From: Paralichthys olivaceus
Lineage: Eukaryota; Chordata; Actinopteri; Pleuronectiformes; Paralichthyidae
Assembly (NCBI RefSeq): GCF_024713975.1
Contig: NC_091096.1
Location: forward strand, 20,806,458-20,870,457
Direction of reading: 5' to 3'
DNA length: 64,000 nucleotides
This document shows, piece by piece, positions 37,601-48,562 of this stretch (position 1 is the stretch's first letter; each line of letters begins with the position of its first letter). A program made the position numbers and the translations under genes. The notes below the pieces were generated by a model that did not search any database, had not been told where the DNA came from, and saw only the letters and a list, made by a program, of their open reading frames with translations.

Positions 37601-40600
37601 CCTCAGACCACTCCCCCTTCCCCCCAGCAGACTGGCAGCATGTTATCGCTCCTTGTTGCTCACACAATCTTTGTCTGGACTGTTGACTGCTTCACATTAC
37701 ACACACACAAACACACAAACGCATGCGCACAAACACACACACACATCTTTTTATATATATATAACCCTGGCTGGAGGAAAAATAATGTGAGTACAGAAAC
37801 TGGACTTCTCTAATGATCCAAAAGCTAAATGTTTGTATTGCTCGATTACTCTGACCTTCAATTTTTGTGATGAATTGGTTTTCCAGATACTTTGTGTATT
37901 TGCTTTTTCTATCCAGTTGATTGTGAAGTGTGGAGGAGGTGTAATTTTCAATGAGCAGCATGGTGGCCTGTTCACTCTATGACTTTACATACGGTTTTAA
38001 GTTAAATATCTACTATGATACAACTTTGTTTGAATTAATGGTTAGTAATTTGGAGAAGTAGAATTATTTAGATAACGGCAAACATCACAAATGGTCTAAA
38101 CATAAATAATAATATGTTTGTATATTTATCATGTTTATTGAAATAATGGAAATGTTTCCAGTGCTATTGTTGACTTTCGTCTTAAGTTCCAGGAGCCAGT
38201 TCAGTAAGCCACCTTCTTGGTTATTCGGACCATTTTCCATGTTGCTTCTTTGTACAGTGATCACTTGAAACAGACCAACTAAACCCTAAACCCAACCCCA
38301 AGTCAAAGCCTCTGAAGTGTAACAGCACACAGCCGGTGGTTACTGGGGTCTATTCTTGACAGGCCGAGGATGGACGGATTGTGTGATGTAAGAGTCTATT
38401 TTGTTCCTGCATTCCTCCGAACACTCAGCGGGGTAACACTGTTCCCTCTTTTAGCCCTGGACAGGATTCAGAAACACTTTCTATCCGTCTGTCTGATTCT
38501 TTGTCAGTCTATCAGTCTGACTCTTTACATTCACACTAATGCTCATCAAACAGAGACTAAACAAACACTTGTGTACGTCGCTCACACAGGTAAATCACAC
38601 TGAACTGACAGATCGAGCTCAGTGACAGGTAGCTCTTACTATCAGCAGCGTTGTATTTATAGTGTGGACTGATGGAAAAAGTATGTTGGGGATTTCAGAG
38701 GGATATTTTATGAAGGCCCAATGGGTTTAGGTGTGTATGTTGAGCTTGTGATGTACTTTACCATGCTGTGATGGTGACTGGGCCTAACCTTATTGTTGAA
38801 TGATTTACGTCTGGAGAAATGTCTTTTTGGTGACACGTTGGAATGAGAAACTGGAGCCGACTCGCCACCATTGTCAGTTTACAGTCTGACACCGCAGTCG
38901 GTAGTCGCCTCGGAGAACCCAACAATCCCTGTAAAGAATTTACTGGTCTCCAGGACAACCATGTTGGAACATGGACAGATTGTTATTTCAATGAAAGTAA
39001 GACAAGGGCTATTAAGCAAATAGAAAGATTTTGTTTATTTAATTACGCAGCCCCACTGTGTTTTGAACATAATGTGTGATTCCTTTTGTTAGGTTTATGA
39101 AATCTCTTGGTTTTAGTCCACCTTTCAATCAAGTCAGTCAAATATAAACATCTTTCTTTCAGACGCGTTGCTGGCAGACCTGGAATCAACAACATCCCAC
39201 ATCTCAAAGCGACCAGTGTTCTTGCCTGAGGAGACCCCCTACTCCATCCCTACGGGAGGACATTCTTACCAGGATGTGTCAGTTCCACCCCCAGTCCCAC
39301 CTCCGCCCTCAGCCGAGGCATTGAATGGTTCCCTGATAGATCAGCCGGACTCGCACCACTCCTCTCAGCAGGTAAATTACTGTAGATCACTGTGGTTTGA
39401 TGTTAAGTTTTGTTTGCTAGTTATCAGGATTATACAAAAAATGGATGGAACCATGACATTTTGTCACTTTCATAATCATTGCAACACTGAATGTTTTTGA
39501 ACATTTTCATTGAATGATTCATTGATCTTGATGAGAAAAAAATGTTAAGCAGACAGCTGTTTATGAGTGTGTATTTTGGTGCAGATCCAAATGAAAATCT
39601 GGATCTTGTGGGTGTAAATGTGGTTATGAAAGAAACCTATATCTACCACCCGTATTTAGGTGAGAAATATAATATGACCATGGCTTTGACGCTTGTTTTA
39701 ATTCATGGGGACTGTCAGGCCTTGCTGGAGGTATTGTACTATGTGCAATTCTATTCTATTACTTATTATTTTCCGTGATGCCCTTACACAAACCTGTTGT
39801 TAACTGAGCAAGAGATGGTGCAATTCTGCAACACAAGGTTTTAGAAATAGTATATAATGAAATATGTATATAAGTAGAGGTTAAAATAAAATTTTAAGTG
39901 ATAAATCTCATGTATATTTGTGCATGTGAATCATATTTTGTGATTACAGATAAGAGATATGAATAGTCATGTTCACACACAGTTAATTTGTCACTAATGA
40001 TGTCTAATTGGGAGCCAAGTAAAAGTTCAAACAAGGGCTATTCAGTAGACTAACTGTGTGTCCTTTGCAGTCGTTAGGTTCAGCACAGAAGAGCTCATGG
40101 TCCAGAGACAGTAGCAGCTCTCCGTTGTCTCACATTGAAGAGGACCACGTCTACAGGTAGTCTGCCACACACTTGTTGTTTGCCCAATGTTGATCATCTG
40201 TTGATCATCAGTGTTCTTTAGCAGGAGTTGCGATTGACAGTTTCCCTCTATGTCTCCTCTTCAGTTTTCCAAACAAACAGAAGTCATCTGACCTGTCATC
40301 AGCAGCCATGACCTCTGCTCTGGGCAGTAACCTCTCTGAGCTCGACAGGCTGCTGCTAGAACTCAATGCAGTGCAACAAAGCTCCCCTTCATTCCCCACA
40401 ACAGGTAGACACAAAGTGTAGTGAGCAGAGTTAAGGACGATTCTTCGTTCTGTGTCAAAGCTACGCCGTAGGTACGCACGTAGCCAATGCACTGTGCCTA
40501 CACAGGGTACGTACGTAGGGTACACATCTACGCGTTGGCTATGCTGGAGGTACGGAGTAGATTCAATTCAGCAGCATGAATTGGGCTTTAGTTGTACTGC

Positions 40601-43600
40601 TAATGTGTCCGCAGAGGAGGCAGCTCCACCCCTACCTTCCTGCAGCATCACCCACTATGAGAATGGCAGCGGTCCTGACATCATGGTGAGCCCCCCGCCT
40701 CAGGAGAAACCCAAGAGGAACGGAACGAGGCTGGACGAAACCCGACCCACTGTGGAGAGTCTATTGGACGAGCTGGAAGGCTCAGTGCCATCACCCAGGT
40801 ACAGACAATCTACCGTTTACGTTCACTACTGTTAATGCAAACCTTAGGAGTTGACTCACAGACATTAACAGTTAGTGCAACAAGAAGATGTCATTTTTAA
40901 TTAAAGATTAAGATTAACAGGCAAACATCACACAGTGAAGATCACTCCCCAAATAGGATGGAAAATTACATGTAAGCTATTTATTTGAGGAAGTTACAGT
41001 CCACATCTCATATTGTTTGCTGTTCTCTCTTCATGCTTTATGTACGTCGTAAGACATTTTCCATTTCCCACCCAAAAATCTTTGTGTGCCAGATAAAAAC
41101 AAATTGATGAAAACCTGTGTATAGAGTGATAGCGGCAATCAGCCTTGATCATCTTGCCTTTTTTTCATCACAGGCAATATTTTTTTATTTGTCAGCAGAA
41201 AATGTGGAAGTAGTTATGTGAAGAATAAAATTAGAGCTTGAGAGAGCTAAAGAGAAGTTTCAACTTCCTGTCACAACTTCTTAAACAGTTGTCAGCACAC
41301 AGTTTAACAAGACCATTTCAGTGACAAGAAAATAGTACCTAGTTTGTTTTGTTGTGTTTGTCATGTTCAATGACAAATTTTAAAAGAAGATGTGAGAAAA
41401 TACTATGCCTGCTGAAGCTAATTCTCTGACGTTTCTGTGGTGTGTTAGAGCTCTGAGCTGTGGGAATCTAGACAGTAGATATTTTGGGTTGCACTGTTAG
41501 TAGGTTTTCCACATTTGCTTTATGAAAATGAATGAAAATCATTTGTATATTTGTATATTTTCCAGCCCCCCTGCTTGTCACAGTGACTTGGACTCCCCCT
41601 CTCAACAACAAGCCAGAATTTCAGCTTCCTGTGCCACAAGAGAGTTAGATGAGCTAATGGCCTCTCTGTCTGACTTCAAGGTAAAAAAAAGCATATTTCT
41701 GGTAAATACCAGAAAAGCTTGAGTAATCAACAAACTCCAGCAAGGAGATCTGTCATTTCCCCCATGATTTCCTGTCCTTTTCCTCTGCTTACTCTCTCGT
41801 TTCTCTGTTCTCTAGCCCAGTTCTTTGGGCTCTCTGCTGGACCCAGCAGGAGCATCTTCCAGCTCTCCTCATCCTCCAATCTGTTCCTCCGTCACCCCAG
41901 TAGCGTCTCCTTTTCCTAGTCTGTCCCACCCGTCTGCCTGTGCTTCTCCCCTCTTCTCTTTGCCTGCTGGTCTAGAGTTGCATATAGACGAGGACGGAGG
42001 AGACAGTGGTATGTCGATGGCCCATCCACACCGCCTCCCTCTCCACAGCCCCATATCTTCACTTTCTGCAACCAGTGATCTAGACATGGACTCTGCCATA
42101 GATATCTCTGCTGCCATGCTTTCAAACCAAACCAGGTCTCTGCTAGTCCTCTCTCAGTCTGCCTCATCCAACTCCTACCTGATGAGAAATAGCCCGAGTC
42201 CTTCCAATACCACCACCACCCCGTCACTTACGTCAGTTAACACTGTACTGGACCACAAGTCTTCTAAGAGCTCCAGTCCATCTGTAGAGCGGGTCTCACC
42301 CTCAAATACTGTCGGTATATTCTCTTGTGCTCCTGAGACTATGAGCAAGGGCTCTGCTTCTTTTCATGACCTTGATTTTATTTCCTGCACTCCATCTCCT
42401 TCAAAAAACCTCACCCCTCCTCTCTCAGTGCCAAAGACTCCTTCACCTCTCCCTGTTGCTCTGTCTATATCTCCACATTCTGTGCATGCCTCCTCAAAAA
42501 CCTCCTCACCATCTCCGGTCTCCCCATCGATGGTCCCTTCCCCACTGGCTTTCACTAGTAGCCCCAGCCGGCAGCCGTCGGAGCCAGCACCCGCAACCCA
42601 GAGAGTAAGCCCTTACGCTGTGCAGCAAGCCCCAGTGGAAGAGCCCTCCCTGGATGAGGCTTTAGACAAGCTGCTAGCTATGGGTTTTTCCCAGAATCAC
42701 TCAGCAGAGCATGTGGAGGAACCACAGCTGAAGATGGAAGAACAGTGTCTGGGCAGAGGAATGCCGGAGGTGCACGAGGAGCTCATCCTGCCCCTGGACA
42801 GAAACTGCGTGCAGGCTGACACCTTTACCAGTGCCACCAACACCATCACAGACGACTCCGTGGACGGAGGCACTGATGGAAACGGAGACCTGGACTGGGC
42901 TGATGAGGAGCTCTCCGTGTCCTTCCATGATGGCCTGGATGGCACCATGACGCCCTACACTGAGAGGCTGTACACAGATGGCAGCATGACCCCACTGACA
43001 GAGGCCAGCTGGATGGATGAGTCCATGACCCCGTCTTCGTGCCCTGGGACCCCGGACGTTGCCCTGGACCTCCCCATGCTGCAGACTCCCAATATAGACC
43101 GAGTCTCTGCATCCGGACATGTATGCATCGCCATTCCTGCTCGTCACACGCAGCGCTTGTTTTGTTTAAATCTAGCTTTGTATTGCGTTGCTGCTTGTGA
43201 GACTGATGCTTCTCAACAAGTGTCTGCTCCACCAGTCTGTGCTCAGTGTCTTTCATGTTTTTTTGAAAAACTGCACATATGGCACACAATTTGTGTTAAC
43301 TAGTTTGCTCACTACTACACTTTTATAAGGTAATCTTAGAAGTTTTTGTTTTAATTAATAATTTAATTTGTTTACATTCACATTTTCAACTCCTCACATT
43401 CTCTATAAATAGAACACTGGTCACATAAAGGGTCACACCATGGGCCTCCAGAACTTGCGGAGCAGCTGTATTAGTATTTCTTTGACCTTGCATACACTAC
43501 ATGGTTAATTGATTTAATCAAAAAGCTGACAACTGTAGCTTGACTGTTTAGGTTAATGACAAACCAGATGTTCCAATGATACCAATATTAGACACTATTT

Positions 43601-46600
43601 AACTAGAAAGAAACTAGACACCAAAAAATAGTTTGAGCTTTACAAAAAGACACATGGAGGACACAGTCTTGGAGAAAATTAAAATAAACTTGTGGAACTG
43701 AAGGAAAACGTAAAAAGGAAGTCGCTCTTTCTAATCGATAGCTTTTGTTTTGGCACTTACAAGTAAATCATTGATTGTGACCTAGTACCAGTACAGAGCA
43801 TGGCACAAACCACTGACCTCTTTACCTGTTGCATCAGCTTTGTGTGAAGAACCCGAATGTGACCTCGGACTTGTGTTGGTTGGGGTGACATGAGCACGTA
43901 AGACATGCATGAAGTGTGACTCGGAGCCCACTGACCACCGCTTCACAGCCTGTCAGTGATTTGTGTGACTCACCTGCAGCTACAGAGCTCTGCAGTAACC
44001 GCTCCAGCTGGTTTATGTTTGGTGTGGACACATGATAAGCTGCTCATCATTCCGTCTTAGATAAAGTCAGTGATAAGACGCACTAAGGAGACTACCAACA
44101 TACATCCCATGTACCGAGATGGTCTCCTGCGCAGGAAGATGGGACCCGTCATTGTGAACAAGAACAGTTCTCAGGACCGCCTCATCGAAGAGTTGCAGGG
44201 AAAGTTTGGGATCGGCCGCTCAGAGCGCCGACGTAAACAGTCTGATGACTGGCTGACCGAAGGAGTCATCGTCTCGTCCAAACCCCAGCGTTTCCGTCCT
44301 GACTGGGCCGGCAGTGAGGTCGACAAGGTTGGCTTTAGTGTGGTTAACAGTTAGTCCCAAATATTTTTTTCTTTCCCTATTAATTCACCTTCCATGTTCT
44401 GCACATTTTCTGTGTGTCTGCCTCCTTCTCTCTGTTCTTCTCCCCTCTTCTTCAGATCATGAATCCCCCAGAGTCGCCTGTCCTTGTGAGGAAGGTGCTC
44501 CCACCTCCCTTTCCCCCAGCCCCTCGTTGCCCTCCTATTGTACAAGAACATAAGCGACCGTCCGCTGTACAGCCTCCTCTTGTTCCTATACCACCACCAC
44601 CACCACCACCACCACCCCCACCCCCGCCACCCCCTCCTCCACCACCTTCTCCCCCCCCACAACCTAAGCACTTCCACCAACCAGTTCCCGCTCCACCTCG
44701 GCAGATCATAAAAGCTTCACATCCACCACCGGCCCTAATTCAAGAACCTCCTGCCCCTAAGTCAGAGCCCCCTCCTCCTGTTCTTAAAACCACAACAAGG
44801 CCTCCACCTGTGGAGCCAGTGGCACCAGTTGCACCCAAAGTGCTGGTGTCTGTAGGCTGCCAAACAGAGTATGACCCAGTCTTCCCTCCTATGCAGGCAT
44901 GAACCCCTGTCTCTTATCCATTCTGTTTTTCACACTTATAAATAGACTGTGAATATTATTTTATCTTAGTAACATCAAACTTGGATATTGCATAAACATC
45001 TTGTCACATCAACACAAATAATTTTTTTCATGATTGAATCGTTTCAGATTATGGCCCAAGGTAAGGGCGGGGTTCCTGGTGGGCCCCCTACACAGGTCAA
45101 CAAGCTGGACAACATGCTCGGTAGTCTGCAGTCTGACCTCAACAAATTGGGTGTGCAGACAGTAGCTAAAGGAGTTTGCGGTGCCTGCTGTAAACCAATC
45201 GTAGGACAGGTGAGAGGCTTTCACGAGGCAAATCTATCTACAGTATAAATATGTGATATTTTAAAGAGTTTGCAGACTAAATGCAGTCAACTCTTCTGGC
45301 TGTCTAAGGTGGTAACTGCCATGGGCCGCACATGGCACCCTGAACACTTTGTGTGCACTCACTGTCAAGAGGAGATCGGCTCCAGGAACTTCTTTGAGCG
45401 TGATGGACAGCCTTACTGTGAGACGGATTACCATAACCTGTTCTCCCCACGCTGCTACTACTGCAACGGGCCCATACTGGATGTGAGTCACTGCTGACTC
45501 CATTTGTGATCGTTGAGTTGAGGTTTACAGTCGGCCTGCTGCAATAAATGTTGTTATGTCTGTTCAGAAAGTTGTGACGGCGCTGGACAGGACATGGCAT
45601 CCGGAACACTTCTTCTGTGCTCAGTGTGGATCCTTCTTTGGCCCAGAAGGTGATTTCTTCATTACCTTGTCTTTTATTATCACTGGAAACTGTTCTCTCC
45701 ATAATTGTCACATTCAAGTAATCATTTGTTTTCATGGATTGTATAAAATCAGTTGTTTCTGTTTATCGTGTGAAGGTTTTCATGAAAAGGATGGAAAAGC
45801 CTTCTGCAGGAAGGATTACTTTGACATGTTTGCACCGAAATGTGGAGGCTGTGCCCGAGCCATTCTGGAGAATTACATCTCAGCACTGAACAGCCTCTGG
45901 CATCCTGAGTGTTTTGTGTGCAGGGTCAGTATCATGAATTTTTATGAACTCTGTCACACTGGTGACTTTTATTTAGTGCATAGACATAAAGATAGACGAC
46001 CATCTTCACTTTCTCCCACTGAACAAAAAAACTAATCCTGAATATGGTTTCGGACATTTTGCATTTTTGATGCGTTTTAGGGCTCGAGTCTACACAGTGA
46101 TCATGGTGTGGTGGTTTTTCTAGCTTCAAATTGCTAAATTTACAAACTTATCACAAATTAGCACTTGAACATGCATCAGTTTGATAAGAACAAAAAATCT
46201 AAACCATCTTTGGGAAAATTTTACTTGACGTGTACTGAGATTTTTTTGTTTGGTCTGTGTCCTATCTCACATGGAACTGGCAAGGTTTGACCTATACTAT
46301 AGTCAGCCACCAGGGGACAATCTTTGCATGTACCTGAGACTCACCTGAGATTAACTGTGAATGGCGAGTAGCTCGACTGAGTCAACAACCTGGTTCTGTG
46401 TCCGCAGGAGTGCTTCACCCCGTTTGTAAATGGAAGCTTCTTTGAGCATGACGGTCAGCCCTACTGTGAAGTGCACTACCACGAGCGCCGCGGCTCCCTC
46501 TGCTCCGGCTGTCAGAAGCCCATCACTGGCCGCTGCATCACAGCCATGGCCAAGAAGTTCCACCCGGAGCACTTTGTCTGCGCCTTCTGCTTGAAACAGC

Positions 46601-46674
46601 TCAACAAAGGCACCTTCAAAGAACAAAATGACAAACCCTACTGCCATGGCTGCTTCGTCAAGCTGTTCAGTTAG
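28625..46674 (+). CDS. pxn: Paxillin
   Basis: Focal-adhesion scaffold that binds FAK, vinculin and Crk through LD motifs and phosphotyrosines and targets adhesions through LIM domains. Exons: 28625-28637, 39163-39371, 40071-40156, 40265-40404, 40615-40798, 41566-41680, [41816-43120, 44061-44327, 44456-44896], 45048-45209, 45309-45482, 45568-45649, 45776-45924, 46408-46674 (stop TAG). With the bracketed cassettes the protein is 1197 residues; without them 526, near the usual size. LD1 is at residues 3-13, Y31 in a YSIP Crk-SH2 site, Y102 in YSFP (Y118 of human), LD2 about 125-137, LD3 196-205, LD4 235-248. LD5 ([16 protein letters not shown]) precedes four C-terminal LIM domains (from C964 in the long form) with all expected Cys/His visible. 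The segment equivalent to human Tyr88 is not found. All junctions are in phase; the first intron is 10.5 kb. Confidence 0.94.
30478..30503. repeat. Compound (TA)n(GA)n microsatellite
   Basis: A short alternating TA run passes into a GA run. Confidence 0.85.
32095..32380 (+). repeat. Dispersed repeat, copy 2
   Basis: It shares with 21340-21596, in the same order and strand, 'tcctg(g)atctggatctgctcc', 'gtttttgcattatcttg', 'taacaaacacacgctgataa' and an end 'agcagaggtaataa'. The left part repeats 'ttttttgcataatcctgcta', suggesting an internal duplication. Family not assigned. Confidence 0.6.
32435..32451 (+). promoter_or_regulatory. CTCF-like motif in pxn intron 1
   Basis: TTCAGTAGGTGGCAGTG closely fits the CTCF core (AGTAGGTGGCAG). 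It is a motif match only. Confidence 0.4.
37698..37745. repeat. Interrupted (CA)n microsatellite
   Basis: CA units with a central GCATGCGC interruption. Confidence 0.88.
40461..40560. repeat. Short foldback (MITE-like) element inside a 210-base pxn intron
   Basis: The left arm at 40461-40487 (CTACGCCGTAGGTACGCACG...) is an imperfect reverse complement of the right arm at 40535-40560 (TTGGCTATGCTGGAGGTACG...). The centre is rich in GTAC palindromes. The unit is about 100 bases and fills half of the intron 40405-40614. Size and structure fit a miniature inverted-repeat element; no target-site duplication was established. Confidence 0.5.
40799..41565. other. pxn intron between LD3 and LD4 exons
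   Basis: AT-rich, with canonical ends (GTACAG to TTCCAG); nothing else is recognisable. Confidence 0.7.
41816..43120 (+). CDS. pxn: pxn large cassette exon (435 codons)
   Basis: A phase-0 exon bounded by CTCTAG and a GTATGC donor; the open frame continues into the intron to about 43,303, so the donor is what ends it. It would insert residues 250-684 between LD4 and LD5, exactly where the mammalian paxillin beta and gamma inserts lie. The encoded stretch is disordered in character: Ser/Pro-rich first two-thirds with many SP and TP sites, then acidic. It contains an LD-like motif (LDEALDKLL, residues 528-536) and a three-fold 13-residue repeat (625-663). The purifying look (no stop across 1.3 kb, both phases preserved) supports real coding. 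Skipping it keeps the frame. Confidence 0.72.
43121..44060. other. pxn intron between cassette exons 1 and 2
   Basis: About 940 bases with no feature beyond the splice ends (GTATGC to CTTAG). Confidence 0.7.
44061..44327 (+). CDS. pxn: pxn cassette exon 2 (89 codons)
   Basis: A phase-0 exon between GTCTTAG and GTTGGC. It encodes a highly basic segment ([20 protein letters not shown]..., then '[13 protein letters not shown]') with a predicted helix [14 protein letters not shown] (from residue 723) and a second basic cluster RSERRRKQ. No known domain is recognised. Its strong charge pattern, intact frame and matched phases argue that it is a coding exon of long paxillin transcripts rather than a separate gene. 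Confidence 0.68.
44456..44896 (+). CDS. pxn: pxn cassette exon 3 (147 codons), polyproline exon ending at a GC donor
   Basis: A phase-0 exon after CTTCTTCAG. It is proline-rich, with an uninterrupted run of 19 prolines (44591-44647; residues 819-837 of the long form), the type of sequence bound by profilin, SH3 or EVH1 domains. It ends with '...[15 protein letters not shown]'. The only in-phase donor that joins it to the LD5 exon is CAG followed by GCATGA at 44897, giving a GC-AG intron. Reading through would stop after one more codon, so a truncated product is possible if the donor is not used. Confidence 0.65.
46306..46319 (+). promoter_or_regulatory. CTCF-like motif in the last pxn intron
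   Basis: GCCACCAGGGGACA is close to the CTCF core CCACCAGGGGGC. Motif match only. Confidence 0.35.
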
Positions 46675-48562
46675 AGCATGTCACTTTAACCACACGTGGG
46701 TCAGGGCTCAGAAAGTGTCAAAAGCATCTTTAGCACAGGTGGGGTGAGAATGGATTGTATTTGTGTCAAAGAAAGAAAAGTGGTCTGTTTTCTAAAGGTT
46801 GATTTGGAGGTGTGTAGGGGTTTGAGTATGTGAATGAGGTAGACGCAGTGACTCTGCCAGACAAAAATACTTTTTACATGTCCTTCAGAAAAGTGGGTTT
46901 CTAGACAGTCAGAGAGCAACTTTAGAATCATTTGTGGGATTTGAGTTGGTCAAACAGTCTTGGTGTGATGCTCAATATTTAAATGACGCTGACAGTGAAA
47001 GTGAGATGAGGAGAGTTTTTCAAATCAACACTGATGTTTCAAATCAACAAATCTTTCTCCTCAGATGTGTTGGACATTTTCTACAGGCAAAGAGCTGTCG
47101 TTCTTATATTTCTCTCACATCATCTTGTTTTCAAGTCTTTTTAATGTTGATTTTTCTTTTTAGAAGGTGGTGAAATCTTACTGAACACTGTAGAAATCCA
47201 TGAAATACTCTGCGTGTTTGACATTGTTGCTCACTGGTTGAGTGTGTCATTTTAGATACCATAAAGAAGAAAAACTGTAAACTATAGCACGGAACAGGTG
47301 ACGTGTTGTTTTTAGCCTTACAACATAACCCTTTTCAATTTACAAAAGCTTTTAGAGGATTTTTTTTTCATGAAACCTTGAGAAATGGATAAAAAATGGG
47401 CTGAGTCCACTTTCACAATTTTCATTTGTGTGCAAGTGATTGTAGTGTCATTACACTCACTCTGCCTAGGAAAACATTATATGAATGATATTTTTCTTCT
47501 AAATGAATCAAAACGTGAGAATTGGTCAGTTTAGGTTTATAACACCAGAATCTCAAACACTCACACACACATGCTTTTAGCCAAAGGAAAATAATGTATG
47601 GATGAATATAATCCAGTGAAGTGAGTCAGTTTGAAGCCTTCCACCTTTAGCTGCAGTATTTCACTTTCTCCATCACATGTTTAAATAAACCTCATGTTTT
47701 TGTGCTGCCAAATCATTCCTTATTTGTTGTCCACTGAAGAAAAAAAAAATAGAAAACGGTTTCAGTCGCCTCTTACAACGAAGTGGAATCTCACAAATTT
47801 GTTGGGAGAACATTGTGAACATCTTTTACCGTTGCTGTTTCTGAGAAGATCCTGAGATTTTTTTGATGTAAATATCCAATGCAGCTACTTTGTAAGTGAA
47901 GCGCTGGGATGCTTAGCGTGTTACACGTGTGTGATAACCACTCGTCTGAAGAGGCTGGTGAGAGAGCAGAGCAGAGACACATTCAGGTGTTGTTACTGTA
48001 TTGAGAAGCTGATGAATGTTCATTGTTTTTGAAATGAGTAGTTTATAATGCAAGGAAATCTTCAAAGGTGTCTGTGATACTCCAGTAACTTTGTATTTCA
48101 GCGTGTGTCTGTGCCGTTGTATCAGCACCAACAGCACTACGTCTAATGACACTGGCAAATTCAGCAAATTACTGACAACAGATCAACAGCCCACAGTTGT
48201 TTTCAAGTTATTCGTCTGTGAGCCTCGTGGTCTGTTCCAATAAATCGCAGAACATCCCTCAATATCTGAGCAGCATCTACTGTATATGAGCGCCAGGTTG
48301 GGTCTGAACACAGTGAATCATGACAAGCAGCAGATATTTTCGTCTCATTCAGGGAAATCTCAGAGCCTTAAATCTTTCTCTCGCTCTGTTTAAGAGATTG
48401 TGTAACGGTTGTCTGTTCAAATCAATTTAGTCGAGTGTTATTTAACCAAAGCCATACCTTCTTTGAATTGTTTTTTCTGTTCACTGTTTTTTCTTTTCAC
48501 TTTGAATGTCAGTAGTTATGAATCCTGAGATTCCTCACCTCTAGTCTGATTACACCAATAAA
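46675..48562 (+). other. pxn 3' untranslated region
   Basis: No other gene is seen after the stop. AATAAA signals occur at 47684-47689, 48239-48244 and 48557-48562, so the transcript may end at alternative sites up to about 48,580. Confidence 0.6.

Larger units (their letters stand above)
28638..39162. other. First intron of pxn (10.5 kb)
   Basis: It begins GTGAGT and ends TTTCAG. It contains a TA/GA microsatellite (30478-30503), the second copy of a dispersed repeat (about 32095-32380), a CTCF-like motif (32435-32451) and a CA repeat (37698-37745). No exon or independent gene is supported. The first part, to about 28,900, is still CpG-rich and may belong to the promoter. Long first introns often hold enhancers, but none can be shown from the sequence alone. 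Confidence 0.65.

Noticed and set aside
41825-43303. Single 492-residue plus-strand gene
   Set aside because: The frame is bounded by a good acceptor at 41815 and a donor at 43121 in phase with flanking paxillin exons, so it is better read as a paxillin cassette exon; the part after 43120 looks like intron.
44452-44709. Glycine-rich minus-strand protein
   Set aside because: It is the reverse strand of the polyproline-coding exon.
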